From Hirsutella rhossiliensis (Eukaryota; Ascomycota; Sordariomycetes; Hypocreales; Ophiocordycipitaceae): DNA of 64,000 bases. The stretch lies in NCBI RefSeq assembly GCF_020360975.1, contig NW_025408673.1, positions 2,728,001 through 2,792,000 of the forward strand. The letters are read 5' to 3'. Numbering within the stretch: the first letter of the stretch is position 1; every line of letters begins with the position of its first letter. Positions 1-9,099 of this stretch are shown here, in pieces. Made by a program: the position numbers and the translations under genes. The notes under the pieces were generated by a model. That model worked only from the letters and a program-made list of their open reading frames with translations. It was not told the origin of the DNA and searched no databases.

Positions 1-1
1 G

Positions 2-2254
2 CAGGTCTTGCCTATATACGTTATATTTATTTATAATCGTGGCCTCTAACGAGCTTCGTTAAGTAGCGGCCTTCGTAAAGCTTCCTTATAGAAGCTCAAC
101 TGCCCTATTAAGATTATCGCATCCGTAATAAAGAGATCCTGCTAGAAGTAGACTTTTCGCGTTAACGATAGTCAATATAACCACGGGCAATTAATCGACC
201 CTTTAGCTTATAACGTCTATCGCCGCCGAACCTAAGCATAGTAAGAGCTCGAGAGAAGCCTTTCTAAGCATCGTGCCCTCCTAGCTCGCGAGATAGCCTC
301 GATTATTAGGGACTCTACTAAAGAGAGCTTCTTCCGCTAGCGAGATATATATAACGACCGCTAGAAGATCCGTGCCGCGGCCCTTAGTGGTAAGACTGCA
401 ACCTAGGCCTTTATCGATTACCTCTAACGCGGCGGCCTTAAGCATATAGTTAAATTTAGCGACGATAACGATAAGCAGAAGGTCGAGGCTATCTTCTAGA
501 TATACCCTTAGTGCGAGCAGATATAGAAGCGCTTTCCGGAAGTCTTAGGACTTAATAATATATATAAAACGAACCGGTTTAAGATATATCTCTTCTAGGC
601 CACTAAAGTTACTAATTAACAGTCTATAGCTAACTTCGCTTTTAGCCTTATTAATATAGAGAAGGAGGAAGGGTTCTAGTAGCTTTATAAACGCCTTAAC
701 GAGCTTCGCCTTAAAGTTAGGGTCCCGGCGCCTTCTATAGTTATTATAGATAAGGAAAAAGCCCTTAAAAACGCACTCTTATGCGTTTTCCCTTCGTTAT
801 AGCAATAACTTTACGTTTACTATATTAACGCTAATATTAACGCAAAAATTAAGTTATATTAGAAGGAGCCCGGCGGCGTTAACGATAATAACGATAATAA
901 TAATAACGAAGCTAACGGCGTTAATAGCGCTAACGATCCTACTAATATCTTCCTCGGTAGAGTCGCTACGTAAGAAGAAGCTAAAGACGAGATCTCGAAC
1001 GTATAACCCGTATAACCTAAAGACTATAGCCGCGAAGGGATATTTACTGCTTAGAAGGCCGTTATCTACGCCCTAACTAAGGCAGGCTTCTAGTCGGCTT
1101 AGCGGGCGCTTAATTATAAGTATAGATAATACTAAGGCTATATTATAAGATATATTTCTAAGGAATATATACTATAGCGAGAGTAGTAGGCTTATTACTA
1201 TATTAGCCGCTATCGTAACTTCGGCTAGAGGGTTAATAGCCTAGTCGAGACTATATATAAAGATATAAAGTCGTATTTACTTATAGGCACCGGCGATCTC
1301 TTCTACCTATATACTGCGTTAGAGCAAATAATCGCGAATAAAGAACGCTCCTATATCTAAGAGGCGGCCCGCTAAAAGTCGAGGTAGCGGCTTCTTTATC
1401 TTAGCTAAAAATAGCTAGGTAAGCTAAACGTTAAACTTACCTACTAAGCGGTTGACCTCCTTACTAAGCAACACCGGCTTACCTTAGCCGCGATGCCCTT
1501 AGAGCCTAGGCAAGAGCGGGAGTTATAGCCGCTACCGCATTACACGGGTCGATTTATATAGTAGTAAGGGCTTCCTTATATATATACGATCTTCTAACGC
1601 CTTTAAGCTAACGTTCCGCTTACGAAGTACGATATTTACCCTCGGTGGTGGCTTAAGAAGCCTCTAGTAGAGAAGCCCCCCCTTTTATATACGAATTACG
1701 CTAATCCTTACTATTAGGATCTCGACGAGCTACTTCTTCGAATCCGAGACCCTAATATCGTTTAAAGCCTCCGTAGCCGACCTCGCGTTGCTAAGAATAC
1801 TAGCCTACCTATGCCTTAAGACCTAAGGCCACATCGAGACGAAGACGACGATGCCGCGCAGCTAGCTTCGCAGCCGGCCTCATAGTTGGTTAGAGGCACG
1901 CAGAGACGGCTGCCGCGGTCTAGTCAGGCAAGCACCCGCCGCCTCAACGCCAGCGTACGCCGCACGCGCACACAAGCCGAGATCGATAAAGGAGGCAGTT
2001 AGGGCTCTACCCGGCCGTTATTAGGAAGATCGCGAGCGCGCGCAAATACACGGGGAAGGGGATCTCGAGGGAGACGGGGCAGAGGTGCAAGGGCTACGCC
2101 GGCCTCGTCGGTAGAGGAGGTTATCCCAGCTACGCAGCCCACGCCCACGTAGCCTAGGCCGGACTATTAGCCGGGCCGCAATATACGACGCAATATGCGC
2201 ATATCTCGCGATAATCGCGGAGATGCGTTATTTGAACGAATTAAGGTGCCCTAG
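2..2254 (+). pseudogene. RIP-degraded MULE (Hop-like) transposase, 5' end outside window
   Basis: Cut-and-paste DNA transposase of the Mutator-like superfamily. One frame (codons starting at position 2 modulo 3) stays readable for about 750 codons, with TAA/TAG at positions expected to be Gln or Trp. The MULE core lies at about 530-900: a beta-strand segment near 575, then an acidic 'IIDKEKALKNAL' block near 745-780, then 'VFPSLQQQLYVYYINANI' near 787-850, matching the D...P..H..C..H..N pattern of MULE transposases. A SWIM-like element follows at about 1570-1660 (GLPYIYTIF, then PRWW), where family members usually have C-x-H. The C-terminus (1800-2200) is rich in Arg, Gly and Gln. The TAG at 2252-2254 lies where TG dinucleotides survive, so it may be the true stop. 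The N-terminus and left end of the element are outside the window. Assignment to Hop rather than another fungal MULE is from memory of the C-terminal PRWW motif. Confidence 0.72.
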
Positions 2255-2640
2255 GCTTATGGGTATGTATGATCTTTACGCTGGCGCGGCTCCCTCCTTT
2301 GCCACGTTAGTGCAGCTAAATTGGGTGGCGGGGGCTGGGCGGGCGGGGTACGCGCAGAAAAAGTGGATCGTCTATATAAATAGAGACTTTTGTCTGTGCA
2401 AATAGTAATACTCATAGACAATTGTAGCTGAACGGAAGAACCTTTCGGGACCAGATTTAGGCTGCCGTATAGCCCTGAGACTAGGGAATTCCGTGATACC
2501 TCGAGTAAATCTAGAAGTGTCTTGGTTCCACTGATATTCGTGTTTAAAGGAGGTTGGTCGTGCCGGTGTTCTTAAGAGGTCTTAGCTAGTATTCTAAGCT
2601 AGCTCTGTTCCTTCGATTCCCGATTGTACGATAACCGGCA
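1800..2640. other. Zone of weak RIP
   Basis: CA and TG dinucleotides, nearly absent elsewhere, are common here (for example around 1845-2000, 2223-2400 and 2413-2640). The zone covers the transposase C-terminus, its 3' flank and the right-hand two thirds of the partial copia LTR. It is the least mutated copia LTR sequence in the window. The 2255-2412 stretch between transposase and LTR holds no recognisable gene. A TATA-like box (tatataaatag) sits near 2374. Confidence 0.6.
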
Positions 2641-2794
2641 ACCCGTTTAATATATAATAACATGCAAAATAACGAGCGATTCTTGCTCTATAGGATAAGA
2701 TTTTATCTATAATTAATATACTACTTATTAGCTTATATAATCGGGAGAGTATATTATAGCTGCTTTATTTATAGTAGGAACACCGTTCCTTATA
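2413..2794 (-). repeat. Partial copia-1-family LTR, inverted, lightly RIPed
   Basis: The reverse complement matches the first 382 bp of the 568-bp copia-1 LTR (16989-17370). The LTR start is at 2794, with the shared GGAACGGTGTTCC palindrome at about 2778-2790. Similarity stops at about 2413, so the LTR's last 186 bp are missing or replaced. Many sites that are TA in both copia-1 LTRs are still CA or TG here. No copia coding sequence lies next to it, so it is a solo or truncated LTR. Its start abuts the broken gag at 2795. Confidence 0.8.
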
Positions 2795-3115
2795 ACGCTA
2801 TATCGCGATAGCTATTTAGGCCCTATTTCTCGTCGGTTATAAACTTTATCTATAGCTAGCTAAGGAAGAAGTAAAAGGACTCTAGCTTATTATCCTAAGT
2901 TAGCTAAGAGAGCGGCTTCTACGTTAGTAGTATCGCTACTATAACTAGCGGTATAGAGGTTATAGGGGCTAAAGCTAGTCCTATAGATAGCTCCCTTAGT
3001 ATAGTAAGAACCTCGTCCTTCTTACTAGCTATCGCGCTTTTAATCGCTTCTAGGATAGCTATAATACTCCCTATTCGTCTAAGGAGGGGCGGAGTACTTC
3101 CTTAAGGAGGTAGTA
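2795..3115 (-). pseudogene. Gypsy gag N-terminal fragment, cut at the copia LTR
   Basis: The minus-strand frame contains 'FYFFLSQLQIKF' and 'DEKQGLNSYRDIA' (about 2800-2870). These match the same positions of the gypsy-1 gag ('FYFFLNRLIAKYY', 'NEKQGLNSYKEIA', about 43190-43270). The upstream part reads a helical segment (RIGSIIAILEAIKSAI) near 3040-3085. The fragment ends exactly at 2794/2795, where the inverted copia LTR starts. Its own 5' LTR lies just upstream at 3164-3349. Everything downstream of the gag N-terminus is lost in this window. Confidence 0.65.
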
Positions 3116-3163
3116 CCCTCTTTAAAGAGATATCTATTAAATCTATTAGTTAATAGCTTATAC

Positions 3164-3349
3164 TATTATAGAGTAGGCAGAGGCGTATATATAGGTACTG
3201 TCTATAGGATAATATTAATAAGCTATATAGAGCTCTCTTATACGCGGCTAGCCTATATATATATATATAGGATCCGGCCCTCCGTATATAACTATACGGC
3301 TTAGGCCGTAGCCTAAGCCTATAACCTATAATAGTTAAAGACTCTTATA
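3164..3349 (-). repeat. 5' LTR of a gypsy-1-related element (gypsy-5 fragment)
   Basis: Read on the minus strand it starts TATAAGAGTCTTTA and ends TCTGCCTACTCTATAATA. The gypsy-1 LTR starts TATAAGGGTATTTA and ends TCTGCCTACCCTATAATA. Both are followed by the same leader, GTATAAGCTATT (here 3152-3163). At 186 bp it is slightly shorter than the 199-bp gypsy-1 LTR. It contains a (TA)n run near 3254-3270. Adjacent gag remnant in the same orientation supports the call. Confidence 0.65.
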
Positions 3350-3997
3350 TCTAAGAGCTTAACCCTTTCCTTTAAATTTAATATAATATTAGTTTTAGCT
3401 TTTAGTATCTTAAAGTAGCTATATATAGCTTATTACCTCTAGGGTTACTATATTTAAGTATAGAGAAGTATACTACTAAAAGAAGGCTAAGAAAATAATA
3501 TAATATAGTAGTAAATAGCTTTATTAAAGAGCTATTTATAAAGATAATAAAACTATTAAGAATAAGATAAAGTAAAAAGGCTAAGGTAAGAGAGATATAT
3601 TATATATTATAGATACTAGTAGTTTAAAGTAAGGAAATATTATAAAGTAAATAAAGGCTAGTATTTAAGTATAGTCTATATACTTAAGTTAATAAACTAT
3701 AAAGGGGAAAGGGGAAGTATAAGTAATAAGTATAATAGCTATATAAATATAAGCTTATCTAGCTATATAACTAAACCTTATTATACTATATAAGTAGGCT
3801 AAAAGTAAATTAGTAGTCGTTATAGCTATTAGCCTATATATAATAAACCTTAGATTTAACGTTTAAGATAATAATAACTATATATTATCGCTTACGTTAT
3901 ATTAAAAAGCGTTACTTTATAAATAATACTTAATATTATACCTAGGTATAAGGAACTTAAATAAGACCTATATAAATAAGTAAGTAATTAAAAATTA
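3350..3997. other. No recognisable gene
   Basis: Very AT-rich RIPed DNA with stops in all frames. I could not match it to any element in the window or to a known protein family. Confidence 0.5.
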
Positions 3998-4101
<104 letters not shown>

Positions 4102-4193
4102 ATTAATATTAAGATTATACTAAGGACCTAGCTAAAGGTATCTAGAACTTTAATATTAAATAAGAAGGAAAAACTAAAGTACTTAAGGGAAAA

Positions 4194-4262
4194 CTATTAT
4201 AAAAAAAGTAGTAGCTACCTATTAGATTTAAGTAATAGCATTAATTAACGTATATAGTATAC
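4194..4262. repeat. Short dispersed repeat, the 'empty site' of LINE-1
   Basis: The left half (ACTATTATAAAAAAAGTAGT...) matches 33307-33348. The right half (...AGCATTAATTAA then TATATAGTATA) matches 40038-40070. Those two places are the outer flanks of LINE-1, so this copy is a paralogous uninterrupted version of the LINE-1 target. The identity of the parent repeat is unknown. Confidence 0.7.
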
Positions 4263-4308
4263 GCGATATACCCCCTTAGGGATACTAGGTTAACTCGTCC
4301 TAGTATAC

Positions 4309-4722
4309 TTTAACGGTAACTACGGCATATACCTAAAAGCACACCTACGCTAACGGCAACAGCAGCAGCTATATACCGAAGGACGAGGGGGTCTAAGGGG
4401 AACGAAGGAAAAGAGAAAGCACTAGGCAGGGCAAGGCAAAGGCAAAGAGGGCTAAAAAGGTATATTAGCAAAAGAGGATATAGAAGAAGATAATAATATA
4501 AGATGCTGTCTGCTTGCTAAGGAGGAAAAAAGACCTCTTTTATAGACCGAACTTTCCCTCCTTCTTCCCTAGACGAATAGGGGCCAAGGGATCATCTAAT
4601 TAAGAAGAGGGCTAGCTAGGGACTCTGCCAAGGATCCTACTAAGGACCCTGCCAAGGACCCTACTAAAGACTCTGCTGCGCGGGCTGTGTATGTTCCTTA
4701 GGGTATAGATGCCCCCGTTAAA
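4309..4722. mobile_element. MITE-like repeat, copy 1 (414 bp)
   Basis: Non-coding repeat bounded by an 8-bp inverted repeat, TTTAACGG at 4309 and CCGTTAAA ending at 4722. Copies 2 (6621-7040) and 3 (32701-33113) align along the whole length. Shared internal landmarks are a GGGGGTCTAAGGGGAACGAA block, a GGACCCT/GGATCCT tandem (4630-4665) and the right end GTATAGATGCCCCCGTTAAA. This is the least RIPed copy and still has several CA and TG sites. No direct target duplication was found at its edges. A 72-codon minus-strand open frame at 4612-4830 overlaps its end and is not a gene. Confidence 0.65.
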
Positions 4723-4724
4723 CT

Positions 4725-4755
4725 CCTCTATAATAAAGAATAGACGCCCTCGTCT
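4725..4755. repeat. Dispersed motif ending in a short hairpin, copy 1
   Basis: CTCTATAATAAAGAATAGACG followed by CCCTCGTCT; AGACG pairs with CGTCT. Near-identical motifs occur at 6167-6198 and, RIPed, at 25089-25119. It begins 2 bp after MITE copy 1. Function unknown. Confidence 0.5.
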
Positions 4756-4804
4756 GCTAGGTAAGCAAGTAGGCAGGCAATAGCTGAGGAATAAAGAAAC
4801 AGAT

Positions 4805-4834
4805 AAGCAGGCAAGCAGGCAAGCAGGCAAGCAG
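4805..4834. repeat. (AAGCAGGC)n short tandem repeat
   Basis: Nearly four copies of the 8-bp unit. It is unusual here because it retains CA dinucleotides. Confidence 0.85.
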
Positions 4835-4840
4835 AGAGGA

Positions 4841-5319
4841 ATAGACTAAAAGCTAAGAAATAGGCTAACGGGAGACTAAGGAATAAACTAAGCAACGGGG
4901 TAATAGGTTAACTAGAGACTAACGGTAAGAAATAGTAATAAATAGAAGAGAGATCCTTATAGGTAAGGGAAAGAAGAAGCTAACGAGGAAGGTAGAGGGA
5001 AGAAATCTTAAAGAAAAAGGGGGAAAAAGTCCTTAAAGAAATACCTAGAAAAATCATTTAAAATTTAAAAATTATACCCTCTTTTCCCCTAGCGACTTTT
5101 ATATCTAGCTAGCTTTACCTAGGCAAATACCTATGCCTAGGAGGAGAATACCGGAGATTGCTATTCTTATCTTATTTATTTTAGGTATTTCGAAAAGAGG
5201 GATTTTTTATACTTTCGTTAAGACTGCTTAAAGGTGCCTGCCGCGTCGGCTGCTGCGGACCGTGCCGGGAAGGGTAGAAGGAAGGATCTCTTACGTATAC
5301 TATTATTGCTATCGGAAAG
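4841..5319. other. No recognisable gene
   Basis: Purine-biased, AT-rich DNA with stops in every frame. Near 5085 and 5175 there are short pyrimidine tracts. No match found to the elements in this window. Confidence 0.5.
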
Positions 5320-5598
5320 GTCGTCTATCACGGAAGTCGTCTATTAAGGAAAAAGGTCTATCGAGGAAGAAGCTATCTACTAGAAAGGTTCGTCTACTAT
5401 AAAGGAATTTATCTGCCGAGAGAAGACTATCTACTAGGACGGAAAAGGTTGTCTATCGGCACTGTCTACTAAGGAAGAAATCGTCTACCGGGACGGAAAA
5501 GGTTATCTATCGGCATCGTCTACTAGAGAGGAAATCGCCTGCCGGGACGGAAAAGGTTATTTATCGGTACGTCTGCTAGGAAATCTACTAAAAAGGGG
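5320..5598. repeat. Minisatellite, 54-bp unit
   Basis: Three good copies of a 54-bp unit begin with GGACGGAAAAGGTT at 5437, 5491 and 5545. Upstream (5320-5436) looser versions share TCGTCTATC / TCTACTA words. The 54-bp period is divisible by three, so it could once have coded an 18-residue repeat, but no host reading frame could be recognised around it. Confidence 0.75.
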
Positions 5599-5744
5599 GA
5601 AATAAGGCAAAAGAGAGGTGCCTATAGTCTCTAGGTACGTAATCGGATAGTTAGAATAGGTGCTAAGGGAAGCCTTTAGTCCGGGCTATTAGTGCCGAAG
5701 GAGCCGTTAGGACTATCTAATCGTGCGGGAAGGAATAAAATTAA

Positions 5745-6060
5745 AGGAAGCTGCCGTACTAGACGAAGAAGTCTGCCGTGCTAGAGGCGAAGACTGCCGT
5801 GCTAGAGGCGCTACCGAGGAAATTATCGAAGATTGCCGAAAGAAGAGACTGCCGAAGAAGAAGACTACTAAAGAAGACTACTACGGAAAGAGCTTATAAA
5901 AGACTATAGCCGAGGGGGCTATCGAGACCGTAGCTAGGGAAGCTATCGGGACTATAGCCGAAGGAGCTATCGAGACTAGAGCTAAGGAAGCTATCGGGCT
6001 ATGGCCGAAGGAGCTATCGAGAATATAGCTAAGGAAGCTATCGGGCTATAGAGACTGCTA
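5745..6060. repeat. Two degenerate tandem arrays
   Basis: 5745-5820 repeats GACTGCCGTGCTAGAGGCG. 5900-6060 repeats a 47-48-bp unit with GCTATCGAG at 5918, 5966 and 6013, alternating with AAGCTATCGGG. Between and after them (5599-5744, 6061-6340) I see only similar purine-rich low-complexity sequence and no gene. Confidence 0.7.
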
Positions 6061-6166
6061 GTCCTATAGAGCTATCGGTCCTATAGAAGCTACTAAAGAA
6101 GTTATTATATTAGTAGAGAAAGAAAACCTAGAAAATATCCGCTACTACTACTTACGTAGGTGTCTT

Positions 6167-6198
6167 CCCTCTATAATAAAGACTAGACGTCCCCGTCT
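6167..6198. repeat. Dispersed hairpin motif, copy 2
   Basis: Same motif as at 4725-4755: CTCTATAATAAAGACTAGACG followed by TCCCCGTCT. Confidence 0.5.
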
Positions 6199-6342
6199 AT
6201 AACTAAAGCAGCTACCGTAGATAGAGCCTACTAGAGAGCTCTATCGAAAAAGAAAGCTCTACCTAAGAGGAAAGTTCGGTTCGTTAAAAAAAGAAAGTTC
6301 CGTCTAGTATAAGGGACTCCGGCTAGGGAAGGGGACTTCGGC

Positions 6343-6440
6343 CGGGATAGGGGCAAGGGACAGGGGCAGGGGCAGGGGCCATAGTCTAGGCTAACGGCTT
6401 AGCCACGGTCTAGGCCAACGGCTAGACTAACGGCTAGGGG
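6343..6440. repeat. Short GC-rich tandem repeats
   Basis: GGGGCAGGGGCA units at 6350-6380, then CTAGGCTAACGGCT / CTAGGCCAACGGCT units at 6386-6440. Low complexity, non-coding as far as can be seen. Confidence 0.7.
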
Positions 6441-6469
6441 GAAAGAAAAAAGTCGATAAAATCTTTCCC

Positions 6470-6620
6470 TACCTAGCGCTTATCTCGATAGGAAAAGTAC
6501 GGCAATACCGGCATAGTTCGTTTAGCTCTGCCCTTCTCGTATCTTCTTCCTCTTCTCGAGAGATAGAGAGAGAGAGATAGAGGGAAAGGGAAATAGAAGC
6601 TTTACGCCCTAGAGACTAGT
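6470..6620. repeat. Direct repeat A, left copy (151 bp)
   Basis: Starts TACCTAGCGCTTATCT, contains a (GA)n tract near 6563-6588 and ends CGCCCTAGAGACTAGT directly at the left end of MITE copy 2. The right copy is at 7042-7192. Confidence 0.8.
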
Positions 6621-7040
6621 TTTAACGGTAGCTGCGGCACACACCTAAAGACATACCCACGCTAACGGCAATAGTAGTAGCTAGATACCGAAGGACGAGG
6701 GGGTCTAAGGGGAACGAAGGAAAAGAGAAAGTACTAAGCAGGGCAAGGTAAAGGTAAAGAGGGCTAAAAAGGTATATTAGTAAAAGAGGATATAGAAGAA
6801 GATAATGCTAATACTGTCTGCTAGCTAAGGAGGAAAAGAGACCTCTTTTATAGACTAAATTTTCCCTCCTTCTTCTATAGATAAATAGGGGCTAAGGGAT
6901 TATCTAATTAAGAAGAGGGCTAGCTAGAGACTCTGCTAAGGATCCTACTAAGGATCCTACTAAGGACCCTACTAAGGACCCTACTAAAGACTCTGCTACG
7001 CGGGCTATATATTCCTTAGGGTATAGATGCCCCCGTTAAA
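6621..7040. mobile_element. MITE-like repeat, copy 2 (420 bp), between direct repeats A
   Basis: TTTAACGG at 6621 and CCGTTAAA ending at 7040, with the same interior as copy 1 including the GGATCC(T)ACTAA tandem (6940-6985). It is flanked by the two 151-bp direct repeats A, so the whole block 6470-7192 has a terminal-direct-repeat (TRIM-like) outline. Copy 3 carries only the inner ends of A, suggesting that A plus core may be the real unit. Confidence 0.65.
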
Positions 7041-7041
7041 T

Positions 7042-7192
7042 TACCTAACGCTTATCTTAACGGGAAAGGTATAGTAGCACCGGCGTAGTTCGTTTAGCTC
7101 TACCCTTCTTATATCTTCTTCCTCTTTTTAAGAGAGAGAGAGAGAGAGAGAGAGGGAAAGGGAAATAGAAGCTTTACGCCCTAAAGACTAGT
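7042..7192. repeat. Direct repeat A, right copy (151 bp)
   Basis: Same length and order as 6470-6620, including the (GA)n tract (7131-7155) and the end CGCCCTAAAGACTAGT. It is followed by TTTAATAGGGACGAGGGTA, which resembles the first bases of another RIPed core. Confidence 0.8.
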
Positions 7193-8453
7193 TTTAATAG
7201 GGACGAGGGTATATACCTAAAGTACGCGTAGTATACGGCTAAGGATTAATAGAGTAATTAACTATATAATTATCTAATTATCGGTCCTATATATAGCTCT
7301 AAGGGTCTTAGGTTATTAATATAAGTCTTAGAGATTTCTTTACTTTATACCTCTTTATCTTTACTAAAGTTACGTAACTAGCGGCCTTTACTTTAAAGGG
7401 GAAAAATAAAAATTCGAATTAACTATAATTAAGGAAGATACTTAATTAAATAATTTAAGCCTATATAAAGCCTTTAAGTATACTTAAAGGGAAGTTAGAT
7501 AGGGAGTACTAGGGGTCTTATCCTTTTAATAGGCTAATATTTATAGGGGTGCGATCTTACCTATTAAACTCTTCCTTAGCGACTTTCCGACCTAAGATAC
7601 TAATAGAAAGGGCGCGATAATAACGGGTAAGGCTCTCTTCCTAAGTATATAAGTAAGTAAATAAACTATTAATAGAACTTTTCTCCTTTACTATAATCCC
7701 TTCCCTTTACGTTATTTATTCCCTCCTTTACTTATAAGCTACTTATTTAGCTCTTTCTTATCTTTACTTATATACTTTCTTCTTTAAATAATTATCTACT
7801 ACCCCTTATATATACTCTTAAGTATTCGCGCTTATTATTCTTAGGGGCGTTAAGGAAATAAAGTAGTTAGCGTCTTTATTAGTCTATAGCTTTAGGTATA
7901 GCTAGATTAAATAATCTATAAAATCTTATAAACTAATTATTATCGCGTTACTAATAGTCCTATATAAATATATAAAATTATAGTCGTTAATATCCTAGTA
8001 GTAGTTTTAATATATTCCTAGGTTTTTAACTCCTTTAACCTAGGAGGGTTTAAAGCTTAGTATAAACCTTATAGGGACTATAGCTAAAGAGGCTATTATT
8101 ATACTTTATTTTTAGGGAGTAATAGGGCGCGCTATAAGCGTTACTAAAGTCTTTAGCCTTAAGGTAATTAACCGAGCGCCTAGTAATTTTAAAGTCCTAG
8201 GGCGAGTTAGTAGCCGCGCTATCTACCTTTCTTCCTTACTAGCTTCTTATTAAGTTATTAGTAGGGGTATAGTTATAAGTCTTTCGCTCCTCTATACGTT
8301 TAGAGGAGTTATTAGTAGTAGGTAAAGAGTAAGCTTAATTAGCTATATATTTAAGGGGGATAATAAAGGCGTCGTTTCTATATAAATAAAGGGACTAGTA
8401 AGGGCGCTTAGCTCTCTCCTTTATAGACTCTAAGGTAGGGATCCTATCTTAAG
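7193..8453 (-). pseudogene. Unidentified RIPed coding-like remnant
   Basis: On the minus strand, 8060-8450 reads about 130 codons with stops mainly at plausible Gln positions, including 'DSAATNS' and 'RRSVNYLKAKDF'. Below 8050 the frame shifts or weakens. I do not recognise the product. The host sequence is interrupted at 8458/15718 by gypsy-2 and again at 16988/23041 by copia-1, so its pieces should be joined conceptually with 15723-16983 and 23046 onward. The plus strand is also partly readable, so strand is uncertain. Confidence 0.3.
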
Positions 8454-8458
8454 GTTAC

Positions 8459-8715
8459 TATTACGGGCTATGCCTATAAAGGGCTAAGGTTATACTATAG
8501 TAACTATACCGAAGTCGGGGTAAAGTAAACCTATATATAGGCAGAGCTCGACCTAAACTTAGGCCGAATAGCACTTAAATATAGGTCGAGCTAAGGACTA
8601 AGGAAGATAGATAACTATCGCGACTAAGATAAAGTTTTCCTCCTTTCTCCTTAGCTTTAAATAAATAATTATTCGGCCCTATACTACTATACTAAGTATA
8701 CGCTAGCCCTTAATA
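8459..8715 (+). repeat. gypsy-2 5' LTR (257 bp)
   Basis: Aligned end to end with 15461-15717. It retains more GC than its partner (for example CTCGACC versus CTTAACT words), so RIP hit the two LTRs unequally. Confidence 0.92.
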
Positions 8716-9099
8716 TATCTAAAGCTCCTTTTAAAAAAAGCTATAAAGCTTAAAGAGAGATCGGACTAAAAGGATATAATATAGATATCCTAACGACTTA
8801 AAAGAGGGAGAATAGGCCTAAGGACGGTAGGGAGAAGCGATAAGATAGCTAGACGCCTAGCTAATAATAGAGTAAGTAATACTCTCGCTATAAGTAAGAG
8901 AGGTAGAGATAAGGCATTAAGTAATATAGAGCTAACTATAGATATAGGAACTAATTAGCTAGATTAAGAGGATATACTAAAGGATAGATAAACCGATAAG
9001 AATAGGTATATAGGAGGGGGCTAAGGGCGGGATAAGTAGTTTAATACTGCCTTTAAGGGCGATAGGGGGGGCAGTAACGCTTATAACTAAGGGGGAGAT

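Noticed and set aside
2223..2405. 60-codon ATG-initiated open frame on the + strand
   Set aside because: It overlaps the C-terminus of the MULE transposase in another frame, has no recognisable motif, and is long only because this zone is weakly RIPed and poor in stops.
4612..4830. 72-codon open frame on the - strand with Cys/Leu-rich start
   Set aside because: It arises from the AAGCAGGC tandem and the GGACCCT tandem at the end of MITE copy 1. Copies 2 and 3 do not keep it open.
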